The notes: generated by a model not told the origin, from the letters alone. A stretch of 64,000 bases of DNA from UPXZ01 sp964634605 (GCA_964634605.1 CAZWLJ010000005.1:62001-126000); one strand, 5' to 3'. Counted from the stretch's first letter, positions 51,239 through 60,649 are shown. Translations and numbers: made by a program.

Positions 51239-52942
51239 ATGAGAAAAAAAATTTTATTGTTATCAACAATTGCAGCTGCCGTAATCTTATCTTCATGCAG
51301 CAAAAAATTGACTGCACTCGATGCCGGTTATATCAAAACAAATCCCAGCCCGCTTGAAATGAAAGCCGGAGAAGTAAATGCCACAGTAACCGGAACTTTT
51401 TCGCAGAAATACTTTAATAAGAAAGCTGTGCTTACAGTCACACCTGTACTCCGTTACGGAAATAAGGAGATGAAGGCTCAACCGGGAGTATTTCAGGGCG
51501 AAAAAGTGCTTGGTAACGACCAGATAATAAGCTACAAAGCAGGTGGCACCTACCAATTAAAACCAAATTTCGCTTTCAATCCCGAAATGGCAAAATCAGA
51601 GCTTTTCCTGAATTTTGATGTGGTTCAGAAGAAAAAAACATACAAACTTCCGGCTGTAAAAATAGCCGACGGTGTACTTGCTACTGCACAGCTTGCCTCC
51701 ACTTCACCCAAAGAATTGCAGCCGGCATTGTCGCCCGATAATTTCCAGCGGATTACGCAGGAAAATCAGGATGCCGATATTCTCTTCCTGATTCAGCAAG
51801 CTCAGCTTCGTCAAACCGAACTTAACAAGGATGATGTCAAACAATTCTCCCAAAAGGTAAAAGATGCCCGCGATGCTCAAAACAAGGAAATAACATCGCT
51901 GGAAGTACTCGGTTATGCCTCGCCCGATGGAAACCTGGAACTGAATACCAACCTGGCAGAAAAAAGACAGAAGGTAACAACAGATTACATCAATAAAGAA
52001 TTAAAAAAACTCCAGGCAAGCGTTTCGGTCGACAGTAAGTTTACCGCCGAAGACTGGGATGGTTTCCGGAAACTCATGGAAGCTTCAGAAATTCAGGACA
52101 AAGAACTCATCCTTCGAGTGCTTTCCATGTACCAGGATCCTGAACAGCGCGAACGTGAAATAAAAAATCTCTCCACTACTTTCCAGGCTATTGCCGGTGA
52201 AATTCTTCCCCAGTTGCGCCGTTCACGCCTGAAAATGACTGTCGACGTTACAGGTAAATCGGATACCGAAATAATGAACCTGGCTTTGTCAAGCCCCAAA
52301 GAACTGACAGCTAACGAATTGCTTTATGCCGGAACTCTGGCAACTACAAGCAAGGAACAAGCAGATATCTATGAAAAATTCATCGATATTTACCCGGAAG
52401 ATGCACGCGGATACAACAACCTGGGGCTGATGCTTTATTATGATGGCGATTTGAAAGATTCAGAAAGACTTTTCGAAAAATCGCTTTCTTTAGACAAAAA
52501 CTCACCGGATGCTAACTTCAACCTCGGATTGCTGAAATTAGCCAAAGGACAACCCGCTGACGCACAGGTATTTTTCGGAAAATCAGCAGGTACAGCAGGC
52601 AATCTGAACGCCGCGTTGGGTACCAGCTATATTACACAGGGAGAGTACGGAAAAGCACTCAATGTGCTTCGTCAGGTATCCTCAAACAATGCGGCGCTCG
52701 CTCAGATCCTGAACAGCGACTACAACGGAGCCAGAAGCACACTTGCAGCCGTAAAGAATCCAAATGCAATCACCTCGTATCTCGGAGCGATACTGGCAGC
52801 ACGAACCAACGACCGCGACGCCGTGTACAGTAACCTGCGCAATGCAGTGAAGCTTGACCGCACTATCATCACGAAAGCACTCAACGATCTTGAATTTGCA
52901 AAATACTTTACAGATGCAAATTTCCTCTCTGTACTCAAGTAG
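51239..52942 (+). CDS. TPR lipoprotein with an OmpA-like central segment
   Basis: A 567-residue envelope protein: lipobox LSSC (Cys20), an N-terminal beta-rich region (~25-165), a central part resembling an OmpA/MotB peptidoglycan-binding fold (SLEVLGYASPDGNLELNTNLAEKR, like the GxxDxxG...N..LS..RA pattern), an interrupted helical stretch, and C-terminal tetratricopeptide repeats (~365-500; ARGYNNLGLMLYYDGDL, SPDANFNLGLLKLAKGQ, AALGTSYITQGEYGKAL). Similar proteins are common in Bacteroidota, but I know no assigned function. An envelope scaffold linking the outer membrane to peptidoglycan is plausible. It is monocistronic, with a strong terminator at 52969-53003. Confidence 0.75.
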   Translation: MRKKILLLSTIAAAVILSSCSKKLTALDAGYIKTNPSPLEMKAGEVNATVTGTFSQKYFNKKAVLTVTPVLRYGNKEMKAQPGVFQGEKVLGNDQIISYKAGGTYQLKPNFAFNPEMAKSELFLNFDVVQKKKTYKLPAVKIADGVLATAQLASTSPKELQPALSPDNFQRITQENQDADILFLIQQAQLRQTELNKDDVKQFSQKVKDARDAQNKEITSLEVLGYASPDGNLELNTNLAEKRQKVTTDYINKELKKLQASVSVDSKFTAEDWDGFRKLMEASEIQDKELILRVLSMYQDPEQREREIKNLSTTFQAIAGEILPQLRRSRLKMTVDVTGKSDTEIMNLALSSPKELTANELLYAGTLATTSKEQADIYEKFIDIYPEDARGYNNLGLMLYYDGDLKDSERLFEKSLSLDKNSPDANFNLGLLKLAKGQPADAQVFFGKSAGTAGNLNAALGTSYITQGEYGKALNVLRQVSSNNAALAQILNSDYNGARSTLAAVKNPNAITSYLGAILAARTNDRDAVYSNLRNAVKLDRTIITKALNDLEFAKYFTDANFLSVLK

Positions 52943-52968
52943 TTTTTTTATGATAGATTAATTATTTT

Positions 52969-53003
52969 AACCCCGGTACACGGCTGTGTACCGGGGTTTT
53001 TTT
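52969..53003 (+). terminator. Terminator of the TPR lipoprotein gene
   Basis: A perfect 13-bp stem, 52969-52981 (AACCCCGGTACAC) with 52986-52998, tetraloop GGCT, then seven T. Among the strongest hairpins in the window. Confidence 0.9.
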
Positions 53004-53149
53004 GTGCTTACTACACACGTAAATTCAGGAAAATACTTACCGGGAAAGAAAGAAACCCGATGCAGCCGCACAGACTTATGAATCAACAAAACCATTTTTT
53101 AGTTTTCTTAAAAATTTGCTGAAGGTTATGTAATAAAAAATTATTCTTG

Positions 53150-53157
53150 TACCTTTG
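53150..53157 (+). promoter_or_regulatory. -7 promoter element of holB
   Basis: TACCTTTG matches TAnnTTTG, 76 nt before the holB start codon. Confidence 0.5.
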
Positions 53158-53233
53158 TGATAAATAGAAATTGGGGTAATCTGCCCTGACAGGGATAGTT
53201 TGTATAAAAGTTAAAATAAGCGTTGATAATCAC

Positions 53234-54385
53234 GTGTTTAAAGATATAATTGGTCAGCAGGTCATCAAGGAACGATTTATCCGTTCGGTTTCGGAAAAGC
53301 GCATACCTCATGCACAGTTGCTTCACGGACCGGAGGGAGTGGGTAAGTTGTTGCTGGCTATAGCTTATGCCCGGTATATCTGCTGCAAAAACAAGACGGC
53401 TTCTGATGCCTGCGGAGTGTGTCCCTCGTGCAGGAAATACAGTCAGCTTGCACATCCCGATTTGCATTTTGTTTTTCCGGTCATAAAACCTCCGGGCAAA
53501 AATACGGTTGTTTGTGATGATTACCTGCCCGATTTCAGGAAAATATACCTCGAAAATAGTTATTTCAGCCTCGAAGACTGGTACGAACGCATCGGCGATG
53601 GTGCCAAGCAGGGATTGATTTATTCCAACGAAAGTTCCGAAATTATCCGGAAACTGAGTCTGAAAACTTACGAATCGGAATACAAAGTGATGATAATCTG
53701 GAAACCTGAACTGATGCACGAATCATGTGCCAACAAGCTGCTTAAAATTCTGGAAGAACCTCCCGAATTTACCGTGTTCCTGCTGGTGTCCGACAATCCC
53801 GATGAAATTCTCACAACAATCCTTTCGAGAACACAACATGTTAAAATACCCCGTTTGAGCGAACAGGAGATAATCTCGGATCTTACTTCCCGAAACCCGG
53901 ATACAGAAGCTGCTGAAATTTTCAACGCTGCACATGTTTCGGAAGGAAGTTTACTGAAAGCGCGCAAACTCTTAGCCGAGGCAGGCGAAATGTCGCTCAA
54001 TTACGAGCGTTTTGCTGAAATTATGCGAAAAGCCTGGATGGTAGGTAATAAGAAAGATTATTCATCGCTCAGCGTGCTGAAAAAATGGTCGGAAGGAATG
54101 GCAGCTGCCGATGTGGGACGCGAACGACAGAAAAAATTCCTCGTGTATGCGCAGCGGATGATTCGGGAAAATTACATTTTTAATCTCAGGCAGTCCGGGC
54201 TCAACTACATGTCGGATTACGAAACCAGCTTTTCAACCAATTTCTCACCTTTTATCAACGAGAGAAACGTGGAGCTGCTGATGGCCGAGTTTTCGCTGGC
54301 AGAGCGACATATCGAACAAAATATCAATGCAAAGATGGTTTTCTTCGACCTGGTGCTGAAGGTAATCATGCTGTTGAAAAAATAA
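53234..54385 (+). CDS. holB: DNA polymerase III subunit delta' (clamp loader)
   Basis: A 383-residue AAA+ clamp-loader subunit. It begins FKDIIGQQVIKERF and HAQLLHGPEGVGK, as in DnaX/HolB proteins. The Walker A motif (32-38) is followed by Leu rather than Thr/Ser, so ATP binding is doubtful, as in other delta' subunits that do not hydrolyse ATP. A four-Cys zinc-binding region follows (CCKNKTASDACGVCPSC). Then KLLKILEEPPEFTVFLLVSDNP and ILSRTQHVKIPRL, the sensor/SRC region, with SRT in place of SRC. A GTG start at 53234 is the best family match. The ricT gene begins 126 bp later. Confidence 0.93.
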   Translation: MFKDIIGQQVIKERFIRSVSEKRIPHAQLLHGPEGVGKLLLAIAYARYICCKNKTASDACGVCPSCRKYSQLAHPDLHFVFPVIKPPGKNTVVCDDYLPDFRKIYLENSYFSLEDWYERIGDGAKQGLIYSNESSEIIRKLSLKTYESEYKVMIIWKPELMHESCANKLLKILEEPPEFTVFLLVSDNPDEILTTILSRTQHVKIPRLSEQEIISDLTSRNPDTEAAEIFNAAHVSEGSLLKARKLLAEAGEMSLNYERFAEIMRKAWMVGNKKDYSSLSVLKKWSEGMAAADVGRERQKKFLVYAQRMIRENYIFNLRQSGLNYMSDYETSFSTNFSPFINERNVELLMAEFSLAERHIEQNINAKMVFFDLVLKVIMLLKK

Positions 54386-54511
54386 TTCTTTACAAATCGT
54401 AAAATGTTATTTTCGAAAAAATAATAAGTTAACAGAAAAACGGAACGGTATGAACCGGAAAACGCTGAAAAACGTTTCACGGAAACATACGTCAAATAAC
54501 AGCTTAAATAA

Positions 54512-55678
54512 ATGGAATACAGACTAAATAACGGTAGCTGCTGCATGAATAAAAAAGGATGCAACAAAGTTTCCGGGAAAAAATTAAGTGTTTACGACTG
54601 GTTGTGCGATCTGCCCGAAACGGTAAAGGAAACCGATCTGGTGGAGGTACAGTTTAAGAACACCCGAAAAGGATACTACCTGAACAATACACAACTGGAA
54701 CTGGAAAAAGGTGATAAGGTAGCCGTGGAATCATCACCCGGGCATGATATTGGCGAGGTAACCCTGGTCGGAAAACTGGTGTTGCTTCAGATGAAAAAAA
54801 ACAACATCGACACGACGAAGTACGAGCTCAAAAAGGTTTACCGCAAAGTGCGCGAACTGGATATGGAGAAATACAACGAAGCCAAATCCAGGGAACAGGA
54901 AACGATGATAAAAGCACGTCAGATAGCCGAAAGCCTTCATCTGAGCATGAAAATTGGCGATGTGGAATATCAGGGTGACGGAAATAAGGCAATTTTCTAT
55001 TACATTGCCGATGAAAGGGTGGATTTCAGACAATTAATCAAGGTATTTGCCGAAACTTTCAGGGTACGAATAGAAATGAAGCAGATCGGAGCCCGCCAGG
55101 AAGCCGGAAGAATTGGCGGAATCGGACCTTGCGGAAGAGAGCTCTGCTGTTCGGCATGGATGACAAATTTCAATACCGTATCAACAAGTGCTGCCCGTTA
55201 TCAGGATCTGTCGCTTAACCCGCAGAAGCTCGCCGGACAATGTGGAAAACTCAAATGCTGCATGAATTACGAACTCGACAGTTATATGGATGCTCAGCGT
55301 AATCTGCCTTCCCGCGAAATAGAACTCGAGACCAAATACGGAACTTATTACCACTTCAAAACAGATATCTTCAAAGGACAGATAACCTACTCCACCGACA
55401 AAAATCTGGCATCAAATCTTGTGACCATTTCGGCTCAAAGAGCCAGGGAAATCATCAGCATGAACAAAAACGGCAGGAAACCCGATGACCTCAATGCCCA
55501 GACCGTGGAAAAGAAAAAATCGGCCGAATATGAAAATGTAGTTGGTCAGGATAGCCTTACACGTTTTGATACCGAGAAAAAATCAGGAAAAAACTCCCGG
55601 AAAAAACAGATGAAACCCAGATTAAATAACGAAAAATCAAAACAGAACAATAATCCGAAAAACAATGAAAGCAAATAA
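54512..55678 (+). CDS. ricT: PSP1-domain protein RicT (YaaT family)
   Basis: The 388-residue protein has the PSP1 C-terminal domain of RicT/YaaT: VEVQFKNTRKGYYLNN near the start, then RVDFRQLIKVFAETFRVRIEMKQIGARQEAG, IGPCGRELCCSAWM, CGKLKCCMNYE. Cysteines are concentrated in these motifs plus an N-terminal CCMNKKGC. In Bacillus, RicT with YlbF and YmcA binds two 4Fe-4S clusters and affects RNA processing and sporulation; those partners are not in this window. The C-terminal ~70 residues are Lys/Asn-rich and probably disordered. Its last 14 nt overlap gldH, so the two are translationally coupled. Confidence 0.9.
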   Translation: MEYRLNNGSCCMNKKGCNKVSGKKLSVYDWLCDLPETVKETDLVEVQFKNTRKGYYLNNTQLELEKGDKVAVESSPGHDIGEVTLVGKLVLLQMKKNNIDTTKYELKKVYRKVRELDMEKYNEAKSREQETMIKARQIAESLHLSMKIGDVEYQGDGNKAIFYYIADERVDFRQLIKVFAETFRVRIEMKQIGARQEAGRIGGIGPCGRELCCSAWMTNFNTVSTSAARYQDLSLNPQKLAGQCGKLKCCMNYELDSYMDAQRNLPSREIELETKYGTYYHFKTDIFKGQITYSTDKNLASNLVTISAQRAREIISMNKNGRKPDDLNAQTVEKKKSAEYENVVGQDSLTRFDTEKKSGKNSRKKQMKPRLNNEKSKQNNNPKNNESK

Positions 55679-56135
55679 AATCCTTTTTGTTTTCCTGTTG
55701 ACTGCTTTCATCATATCGTGCAACCGAAACGAAATGTATTTCGACTACAGGCCGGTATCTGCCGGGGGCTGGAATAAAGACAGCCTCCTTGTTTACAATG
55801 TTCAGGTGGATGATACACTTTCAACATTCAATTTTTATGTTCATGTAAGGCATTACGGCAACTATTCATATCAGAATTTGTGGCTCTTTGTCGATTACCT
55901 CGACCGGCAGGACAGTATTCTGAAAAAAGATACCATCGAATGTTATCTGGCTGACGAATACGGCAAATGGATGGGAAGCGGAGCAGGAGCCATTAAAGAG
56001 ATTCCGGTTTATCTGAAAAAGTCAGTGCGGTTCGGAAATAAAGGCGATTTCCGCATAAGAATACAGCAGGGAATGCGTGATTCTGTTCTCAGGGGGATTA
56101 ATAAAGTAGGAGTAAGAATAGAGAAGGTGGAGTAA
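55665..56135 (+). CDS. gldH: Gliding motility/T9SS-associated lipoprotein GldH
   Basis: A 156-residue lipoprotein with lipobox IISC (Cys19). The mature chain follows the GldH pattern: a Tyr/Asp-rich start (MYFDYRPVSAGGWNKDS), FNFYVHVRHYGNYSYQNLWLFVDY, DTIECYLADEYGKWMGSGAGAI, and an end IQQGMRDSVLRGINKVGVRIE. In Flavobacterium GldH is needed for gliding and for T9SS-dependent chitinase secretion; in non-gliding Bacteroidota its role is less clear. The ATG overlaps the ricT stop by 14 nt. trmB starts 63 bp later. Confidence 0.9.
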   Translation: MKANKILFVFLLTAFIISCNRNEMYFDYRPVSAGGWNKDSLLVYNVQVDDTLSTFNFYVHVRHYGNYSYQNLWLFVDYLDRQDSILKKDTIECYLADEYGKWMGSGAGAIKEIPVYLKKSVRFGNKGDFRIRIQQGMRDSVLRGINKVGVRIEKVE

Positions 56136-56198
56136 AAATCTCAGAAAAACGATGTTACGATTACTGCTGCTGAATTCAATTTTTGAATAATAAGACAA

Positions 56199-56942
56199 AT
56201 GGGAAAAAATAAACTGGCGAAATTTGCCGAGCTGGAAACTTACAGGCACGTGTTTCAGGTACCTTCGGGCGAATTATTATCCGGACAGGGCTTTGAGTGG
56301 AAAGGAAAATGGAACGAAATGTTCTTCAAAAACCCGAACCCAATAGTACTCGAACTGGGCTGCGGGAAGGGTGAATACACCGTTGAACTTGCACAGCGGT
56401 ATCCGGATAAAAACTACATCGGAGTGGATATCAAGGGCAACAGAATATGGACAGGAGCCACCAAAGCCCTGCAAAATGGATTGGAAAACGTTGCATTCAT
56501 TCGTACAAACATCGAGATGATTCATCATTTCTTCTCCGAAAACGAAGTGAGTGAAATATGGCTTACTTTTCCCGATCCGCAAATGAAAAAAACGACTAAA
56601 CGACTCACGTCAACCAATTTCATACGTTCATATCACAGGTTTCTTGCAAAAGACGGCATAATTCACCTGAAAACAGACAGCAATTTTATGTTTACATACA
56701 CCTGCGAAATGGTCAGGGTAAACCATTTTCCTGTAGTCAGCTGCCTGAATGATATCTACAACTCTGGAAATCAAAATCCGCTGCTTGAAATTAAAACTTA
56801 CTACGAACAACAGTGGCTCGAACGTGGTATAGCAATAAAATACCTGAGTTTTATGATTCCCGAAAACAATCAGTGGATTGAACCCGTTATAGAAATCGAA
56901 CACGATCCGTACCGGAGTTTCAAACGCGAAAGAAGAACATGA
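56199..56942 (+). CDS. trmB: tRNA (guanine-N7-)-methyltransferase
   Basis: A 247-residue SAM-dependent methyltransferase making m7G46 in tRNA. It has the SAM loop VLELGCGKGEYTVELA, the acidic NYIGVDIKGNRIW after strand 2, and the TrmB-specific EIWLTFPDPQMKKTTKRLTS (Asp-Pro and basic tRNA-binding residues). The length is somewhat above the usual because of a longer N-terminus. The stop TGA overlaps the mrp start (ATGA), so translation is coupled. Confidence 0.95.
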   Translation: MGKNKLAKFAELETYRHVFQVPSGELLSGQGFEWKGKWNEMFFKNPNPIVLELGCGKGEYTVELAQRYPDKNYIGVDIKGNRIWTGATKALQNGLENVAFIRTNIEMIHHFFSENEVSEIWLTFPDPQMKKTTKRLTSTNFIRSYHRFLAKDGIIHLKTDSNFMFTYTCEMVRVNHFPVVSCLNDIYNSGNQNPLLEIKTYYEQQWLERGIAIKYLSFMIPENNQWIEPVIEIEHDPYRSFKRERRT

Positions 56943-58087
56943 ATTTTTTTAAATCAAAGCACACAAAACAGTCAGAAAGAATGAATATATACCCTAATTT
57001 GATTCTTGAAACCCTTCAGCATGTCCGTTATCCGGGCACAGGAAAAGATATCGTTTCTTCAGGAATGGTTCAGGATAACATCCGCATTGATGGAAGAAAG
57101 GTTAGTTTTTCCATTATTTTCGACAAACCGAATGATCCGTTTGCTAAATCGGTGGTGAAAGCTGCCGAACAGGCTATCCTGACTTATATAGGTGAAGATG
57201 TGGACATTAAAGGAAATATCAGCATAGTCCACAAAGAGCAACCCAAATCCAAACCGGCTTCTATTTTGCCTCAGGTGAAGAATATCATAGCCGTGTTTTC
57301 GGGTAAGGGAGGCGTTGGCAAATCAACCGTTTCTTCCAATCTGGCCATTGCCCTGGCGGCACAGGGATACAGAGTCGGACTGCTTGATGCTGATATTCAT
57401 GGACCGTCAATACCAAAGATGTTCGGTGTAGAGCATGAACAGCCCTATGTGGAAGAAAAAGACGGGGCGCAAAGAGTCATACCAATCGAAAAATATGGAG
57501 TAAAATTGCTGTCGATTGGTTTTTTTGTAAATCAGGAGAGCGCCCTGGTATGGCGTGGCAGCATGGCAAGTAACGCCCTCAAGCAACTGATTACTGATGC
57601 CGACTGGGGCGAACTGGACTTTTTCGTGATGGATTTGCCACCCGGAACCGGCGATATACACCTTACTCTCGTTCAGACCATGGGTATTACAGGTGCCGTT
57701 GCCGTTACTACCCCGCAGGATGTAGCGCTTGCCGATGCCCGGAAAGGAATCAACATGTTCACCGGTGATAAAGTCAATGTTCCCGTGCTGGGTTTAATTG
57801 AAAATATGGCCTGGTTTACTCCGGCAGAATTACCCGAAAACAAGTATTTTATATTCGGAAAAGACGGTGGAAAACGCCTCGCTGAAGAACTGAATATCCC
57901 CCTGCTTGGTCAGATACCCATCGTTCAGTCCATTCGCGAGGGTGGCGACTCGGGAGTGCCCGTAGCTGTCAGCGACAACAGCATCATGGGTATGGCTTTC
58001 CGCGATCTGGCCGTAAATGTCATTCATCAGGTAGATATCAGGAACAAAACAATGGACCCTACCAGGAAAGTTGAAATCGTAAAATAG
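56939..58087 (+). CDS. mrp: Mrp/ApbC-family Fe-S cluster carrier ATPase
   Basis: A 382-residue P-loop ATPase that binds and passes on iron-sulfur clusters. An N-terminal MIP18/DUF59-like domain (NLILETLQHVRYPGTGKDIVS ... VDIKGNISI) is followed by the deviant Walker A FSGKGGVGKST (120-130), the Mrp signature GLLDADIHGPSIPKMFG, and FVMDLPPGTGDIHLTL. The CxxC cluster-binding pair near the C-terminus of classical Mrp is not evident (ALPENKYFIFGKDGG lies where it would be). An in-frame ATG at 56981 matches the family N-terminus better; 56939 gives translational coupling to trmB. Confidence 0.9.
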   Translation: MNFFKSKHTKQSERMNIYPNLILETLQHVRYPGTGKDIVSSGMVQDNIRIDGRKVSFSIIFDKPNDPFAKSVVKAAEQAILTYIGEDVDIKGNISIVHKEQPKSKPASILPQVKNIIAVFSGKGGVGKSTVSSNLAIALAAQGYRVGLLDADIHGPSIPKMFGVEHEQPYVEEKDGAQRVIPIEKYGVKLLSIGFFVNQESALVWRGSMASNALKQLITDADWGELDFFVMDLPPGTGDIHLTLVQTMGITGAVAVTTPQDVALADARKGINMFTGDKVNVPVLGLIENMAWFTPAELPENKYFIFGKDGGKRLAEELNIPLLGQIPIVQSIREGGDSGVPVAVSDNSIMGMAFRDLAVNVIHQVDIRNKTMDPTRKVEIVK

Positions 58088-58161
58088 TTCCGATACCTGA
58101 ATTTTCAGTAATAAAAAAAACGACAAAAGCAAATATTTGAAGAAAAAAATGTAAAAAATGA

Positions 58162-58190
58162 TTGTTTTCTTTAAAAATGTATTATATTTG
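58162..58190 (+). promoter_or_regulatory. Promoter of the OmpA-family gene
   Basis: TTG (58162-58164, in ATTG) lies 18 nt from TATATTTG (58183-58190), close to consensus. The gene's ATG is 42 nt downstream. A strong promoter suits an abundant outer-membrane protein. Confidence 0.65.
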
Positions 58191-58232
58191 TCAATTGTTA
58201 ATTATCGAATCATTTATCAAAATTAATAAATT

Positions 58233-59585
58233 ATGAAAAAAACGTTTATCCTCGTACTTAGCCTGATTTTGTCCATTGGTGCTTTTGCCCAGCAATATCA
58301 GGATTGGTCGAAATGGTCTATTGCCATAGAAGGTGGTGTAAATCGTTTCGATGGTGACATTTCACAAGACAAGGGTTATACTGTAGACGTAGTTCCGGGT
58401 GCTAAAACCAAATTAGCATTAGGCGGTCTATTGGAGTATAATCTAACTCCGGTATGGAGTATTGGGGCTGACTACTATTATTTACCTTTAGCCGGAGCAG
58501 GTAGTTACTATAATTTTGAAACAAACATGCACAATGCCGGTTTCTTTACGTCGTTTAATCTGGTTAAGGCTTTTTTCCAGCATTCAACCACCAGATGGGC
58601 TTTGCATGCAAATTTGGGATTAGGTTATTCGTGGCACACAATTAATTATCAGACAAAAACGGATGATGATTGGGTATCTGGTGTAAAAACGCTGATATCG
58701 AACGGAAAACCAATAGTGAAAGGAGCAGGCGGTGTGCTTTTTGAAGACTGGGATGTGCATGATGTTAAAGGAAATGCAATGGTTATTCCAATGTCAATGC
58801 TTCTGGAGTATAATATTTCAAATTGCTTTGCTTTGGGTTTGAGAGCTCAGTTCCGCGGTTATAACAAAGATGATATAGAAGGAAGGTATCGTTTTAATAC
58901 CAACGATGCTCTTGAAATGGCCACATTAGGTCTTCGCTATAAATTAAATGCAAATAAGAAAGATCATTTGAGAAATATCAGTGTTGCAAAATTCAGAGGT
59001 GATGTAACCGGAAATGACCTGGACAAACTGCGTGACCAGATCAACGGAATCGTAATTCCGCCTGATCCAACTGACAGAATTAATGACCTGGATCGTCGTG
59101 TAAAGAAACTGGAAGATATTCTCTGTCCGGATGGCCCTGATACCGATGCCGACGGAGTACCGGATTGTCGTGATAAGGAACCTGATACACCGGCAGGTAA
59201 CCAGGTGGATTTCTGGGGAAGAACAATTAAAACTGCTGCTGCAGCAGAAGAAATTTTCGATGAAACGGCATTTATTTATTTCGATTTTGACAAAACAGAT
59301 CTGGATTCCGAAGCGATGAAAGCAGTTCAGATTACTGCTGATAAACTCAAAGCAGATCCTTCACTCATAGTTGAAGTTCGCGGTTTCACCGATAATATGG
59401 GTACTGATGAATACAACATGGGATTGAGCCAGCGCAGAGCCGATGTGGTTAAAAATCAGTTGATTTCACAACACGGAATTGATGCCGACAGAATTATTGC
59501 AAACGGGAAAGGAAAATTCAATCCAAAAGATAAAATTGCAAAATATCGTCCGTATCGTACCTGTGTATTCTTCTATAACAAATAA
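58233..59585 (+). CDS. OmpA-family outer-membrane protein
   Basis: A 450-residue protein: signal peptide (1-20, ending AFAQ), an N-terminal beta-barrel region (~25-250) with alternating strands (WSIGADYYYLPLA, CFALGLRAQFRGYN), a linker with a short coiled-coil and thrombospondin type 3-like, calcium-binding-type acidic repeat (DTDADGVPDCRDKEPDTPAG, two Cys), and a C-terminal OmpA domain binding peptidoglycan (IYFDFDKTDLDSEA, EVRGFTDNMGTDEYNMGLSQRRA). It ends in Phe-rich FFYNK, not a classical terminal Phe. Probably an abundant structural porin linking outer membrane and cell wall. Own promoter and terminator. Confidence 0.93.
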   Translation: MKKTFILVLSLILSIGAFAQQYQDWSKWSIAIEGGVNRFDGDISQDKGYTVDVVPGAKTKLALGGLLEYNLTPVWSIGADYYYLPLAGAGSYYNFETNMHNAGFFTSFNLVKAFFQHSTTRWALHANLGLGYSWHTINYQTKTDDDWVSGVKTLISNGKPIVKGAGGVLFEDWDVHDVKGNAMVIPMSMLLEYNISNCFALGLRAQFRGYNKDDIEGRYRFNTNDALEMATLGLRYKLNANKKDHLRNISVAKFRGDVTGNDLDKLRDQINGIVIPPDPTDRINDLDRRVKKLEDILCPDGPDTDADGVPDCRDKEPDTPAGNQVDFWGRTIKTAAAAEEIFDETAFIYFDFDKTDLDSEAMKAVQITADKLKADPSLIVEVRGFTDNMGTDEYNMGLSQRRADVVKNQLISQHGIDADRIIANGKGKFNPKDKIAKYRPYRTCVFFYNK

Positions 59586-59604
59586 CCGGAATTGAAATAC
59601 ATTT

Positions 59605-59643
59605 AACGCAAAACCCGCTGATTCAGTGGGTTTTGCGTTTTAA
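59605..59643 (+). terminator. Terminator of the OmpA-family gene
   Basis: A 12-bp stem AACGCAAAACCC (59605-59616) with GGGTTTTGCGTT (59628-59639), loop of 11 nt containing a CTG/CAG pairing, followed by T residues. Confidence 0.85.
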
Positions 59644-59666
59644 ACTTCATAAGGAAATTTTTTTAT

Positions 59667-59674
59667 TAAATTTG
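59667..59674 (+). promoter_or_regulatory. -7 promoter element of fmt
   Basis: TAAATTTG matches TAnnTTTG, 21 nt before the fmt ATG. Confidence 0.5.
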
Positions 59675-59695
59675 CATTGTTTTTAATATCAAAAC

Positions 59696-60649
59696 ATGAA
59701 AAGAAAAGAAGAGTTGCGTATCGTTTTTATGGGTACACCCGAATTCGCGGTGGAGAGCCTGAAAGCACTGGTTGAAAATAATTACAACGTGGCGGGAGTG
59801 ATAACCATGCCCGACAAACCTGCCGGACGCGGTCATAAAATGCAATTCTCAGCGGTGAAAGATTACGCTCTTTCTCAGAATTTACCCCTCCTGCAACCCG
59901 AAAAACTGAAAGATGAAACATTTCTGCAGGAACTGAGAAACCTGCAAGCCGATATACAGATTGTTGTCGCTTTCCGCATGTTGCCCGAGATTGTCTGGAA
60001 CATGCCACAATACGGAACCTTCAATCTGCACGCGTCACTTCTGCCGCAGTACAGGGGTGCCGCTCCCATCAACTGGGCGATAATCAACGGAGAAAAAATC
60101 ACCGGTGCCACCACTTTCTTTCTGACTCACGAGATTGATACCGGAAAAATCATCCTTCAAAAGACAATAGAAATCGGCGGAAATGACAATGCCGGAACCA
60201 TCCACGACAAATTGATGATTATGGGTGCCGGAATGGTTACTGAAACGGTTGATTTGCTGCTGGAAGATAAAATTGATGCTATTCCCCAGGAGAAACTCAT
60301 AACGGATGTAGCGGAACTGAAAAGCGCTCCCAAGATCTTCAGGGAAACGTGCAAACTGGATTGTAACCTGGAAGTAGCGAAGGCTCATAATTTTGTGCGG
60401 GGATTATCACCCTATCCTGCCGCGTGGGCCGAACTGAAATTCCCCGAACTCGAAGAGCCTCTGGTATTGAAAATATTCGAAACAAAACCCGAAATAGCTA
60501 CCCACAACCTGAAACCGGGTACTGTTATTTCCGACGGGAAGAAAGAAGCTAAAATAGCCTTTGCCGATGGTTTTCTGCACCTCATCAGTATTCAGGCTCC
60601 CGGGAAAAAACGCATGAATACCGGTGATTTCCTGCGCGGTTTACACTGA
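59696..60649 (+). CDS. fmt: Methionyl-tRNA formyltransferase
   Basis: A 317-residue enzyme formylating initiator Met-tRNA. The N-terminal hydrolase-like domain has IVFMGTPEFAVESLKAL, MPDKPAGRGHKM (with the tRNA-contacting loop), and the catalytic triad region FNLHASLLPQYRGAAPINW (Asn, His) with Asp in HEIDTGKIILQ. The C-terminal beta-barrel (~205-317) has ARGLSPYPAAWAEL-like FVRGLSPYPAAW. The length is standard. It is preceded by a -7 box and followed 107 bp later by cysK, which has its own promoter. In many bacteria it neighbours def; not here. Confidence 0.96.
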   Translation: MKRKEELRIVFMGTPEFAVESLKALVENNYNVAGVITMPDKPAGRGHKMQFSAVKDYALSQNLPLLQPEKLKDETFLQELRNLQADIQIVVAFRMLPEIVWNMPQYGTFNLHASLLPQYRGAAPINWAIINGEKITGATTFFLTHEIDTGKIILQKTIEIGGNDNAGTIHDKLMIMGAGMVTETVDLLLEDKIDAIPQEKLITDVAELKSAPKIFRETCKLDCNLEVAKAHNFVRGLSPYPAAWAELKFPELEEPLVLKIFETKPEIATHNLKPGTVISDGKKEAKIAFADGFLHLISIQAPGKKRMNTGDFLRGLH

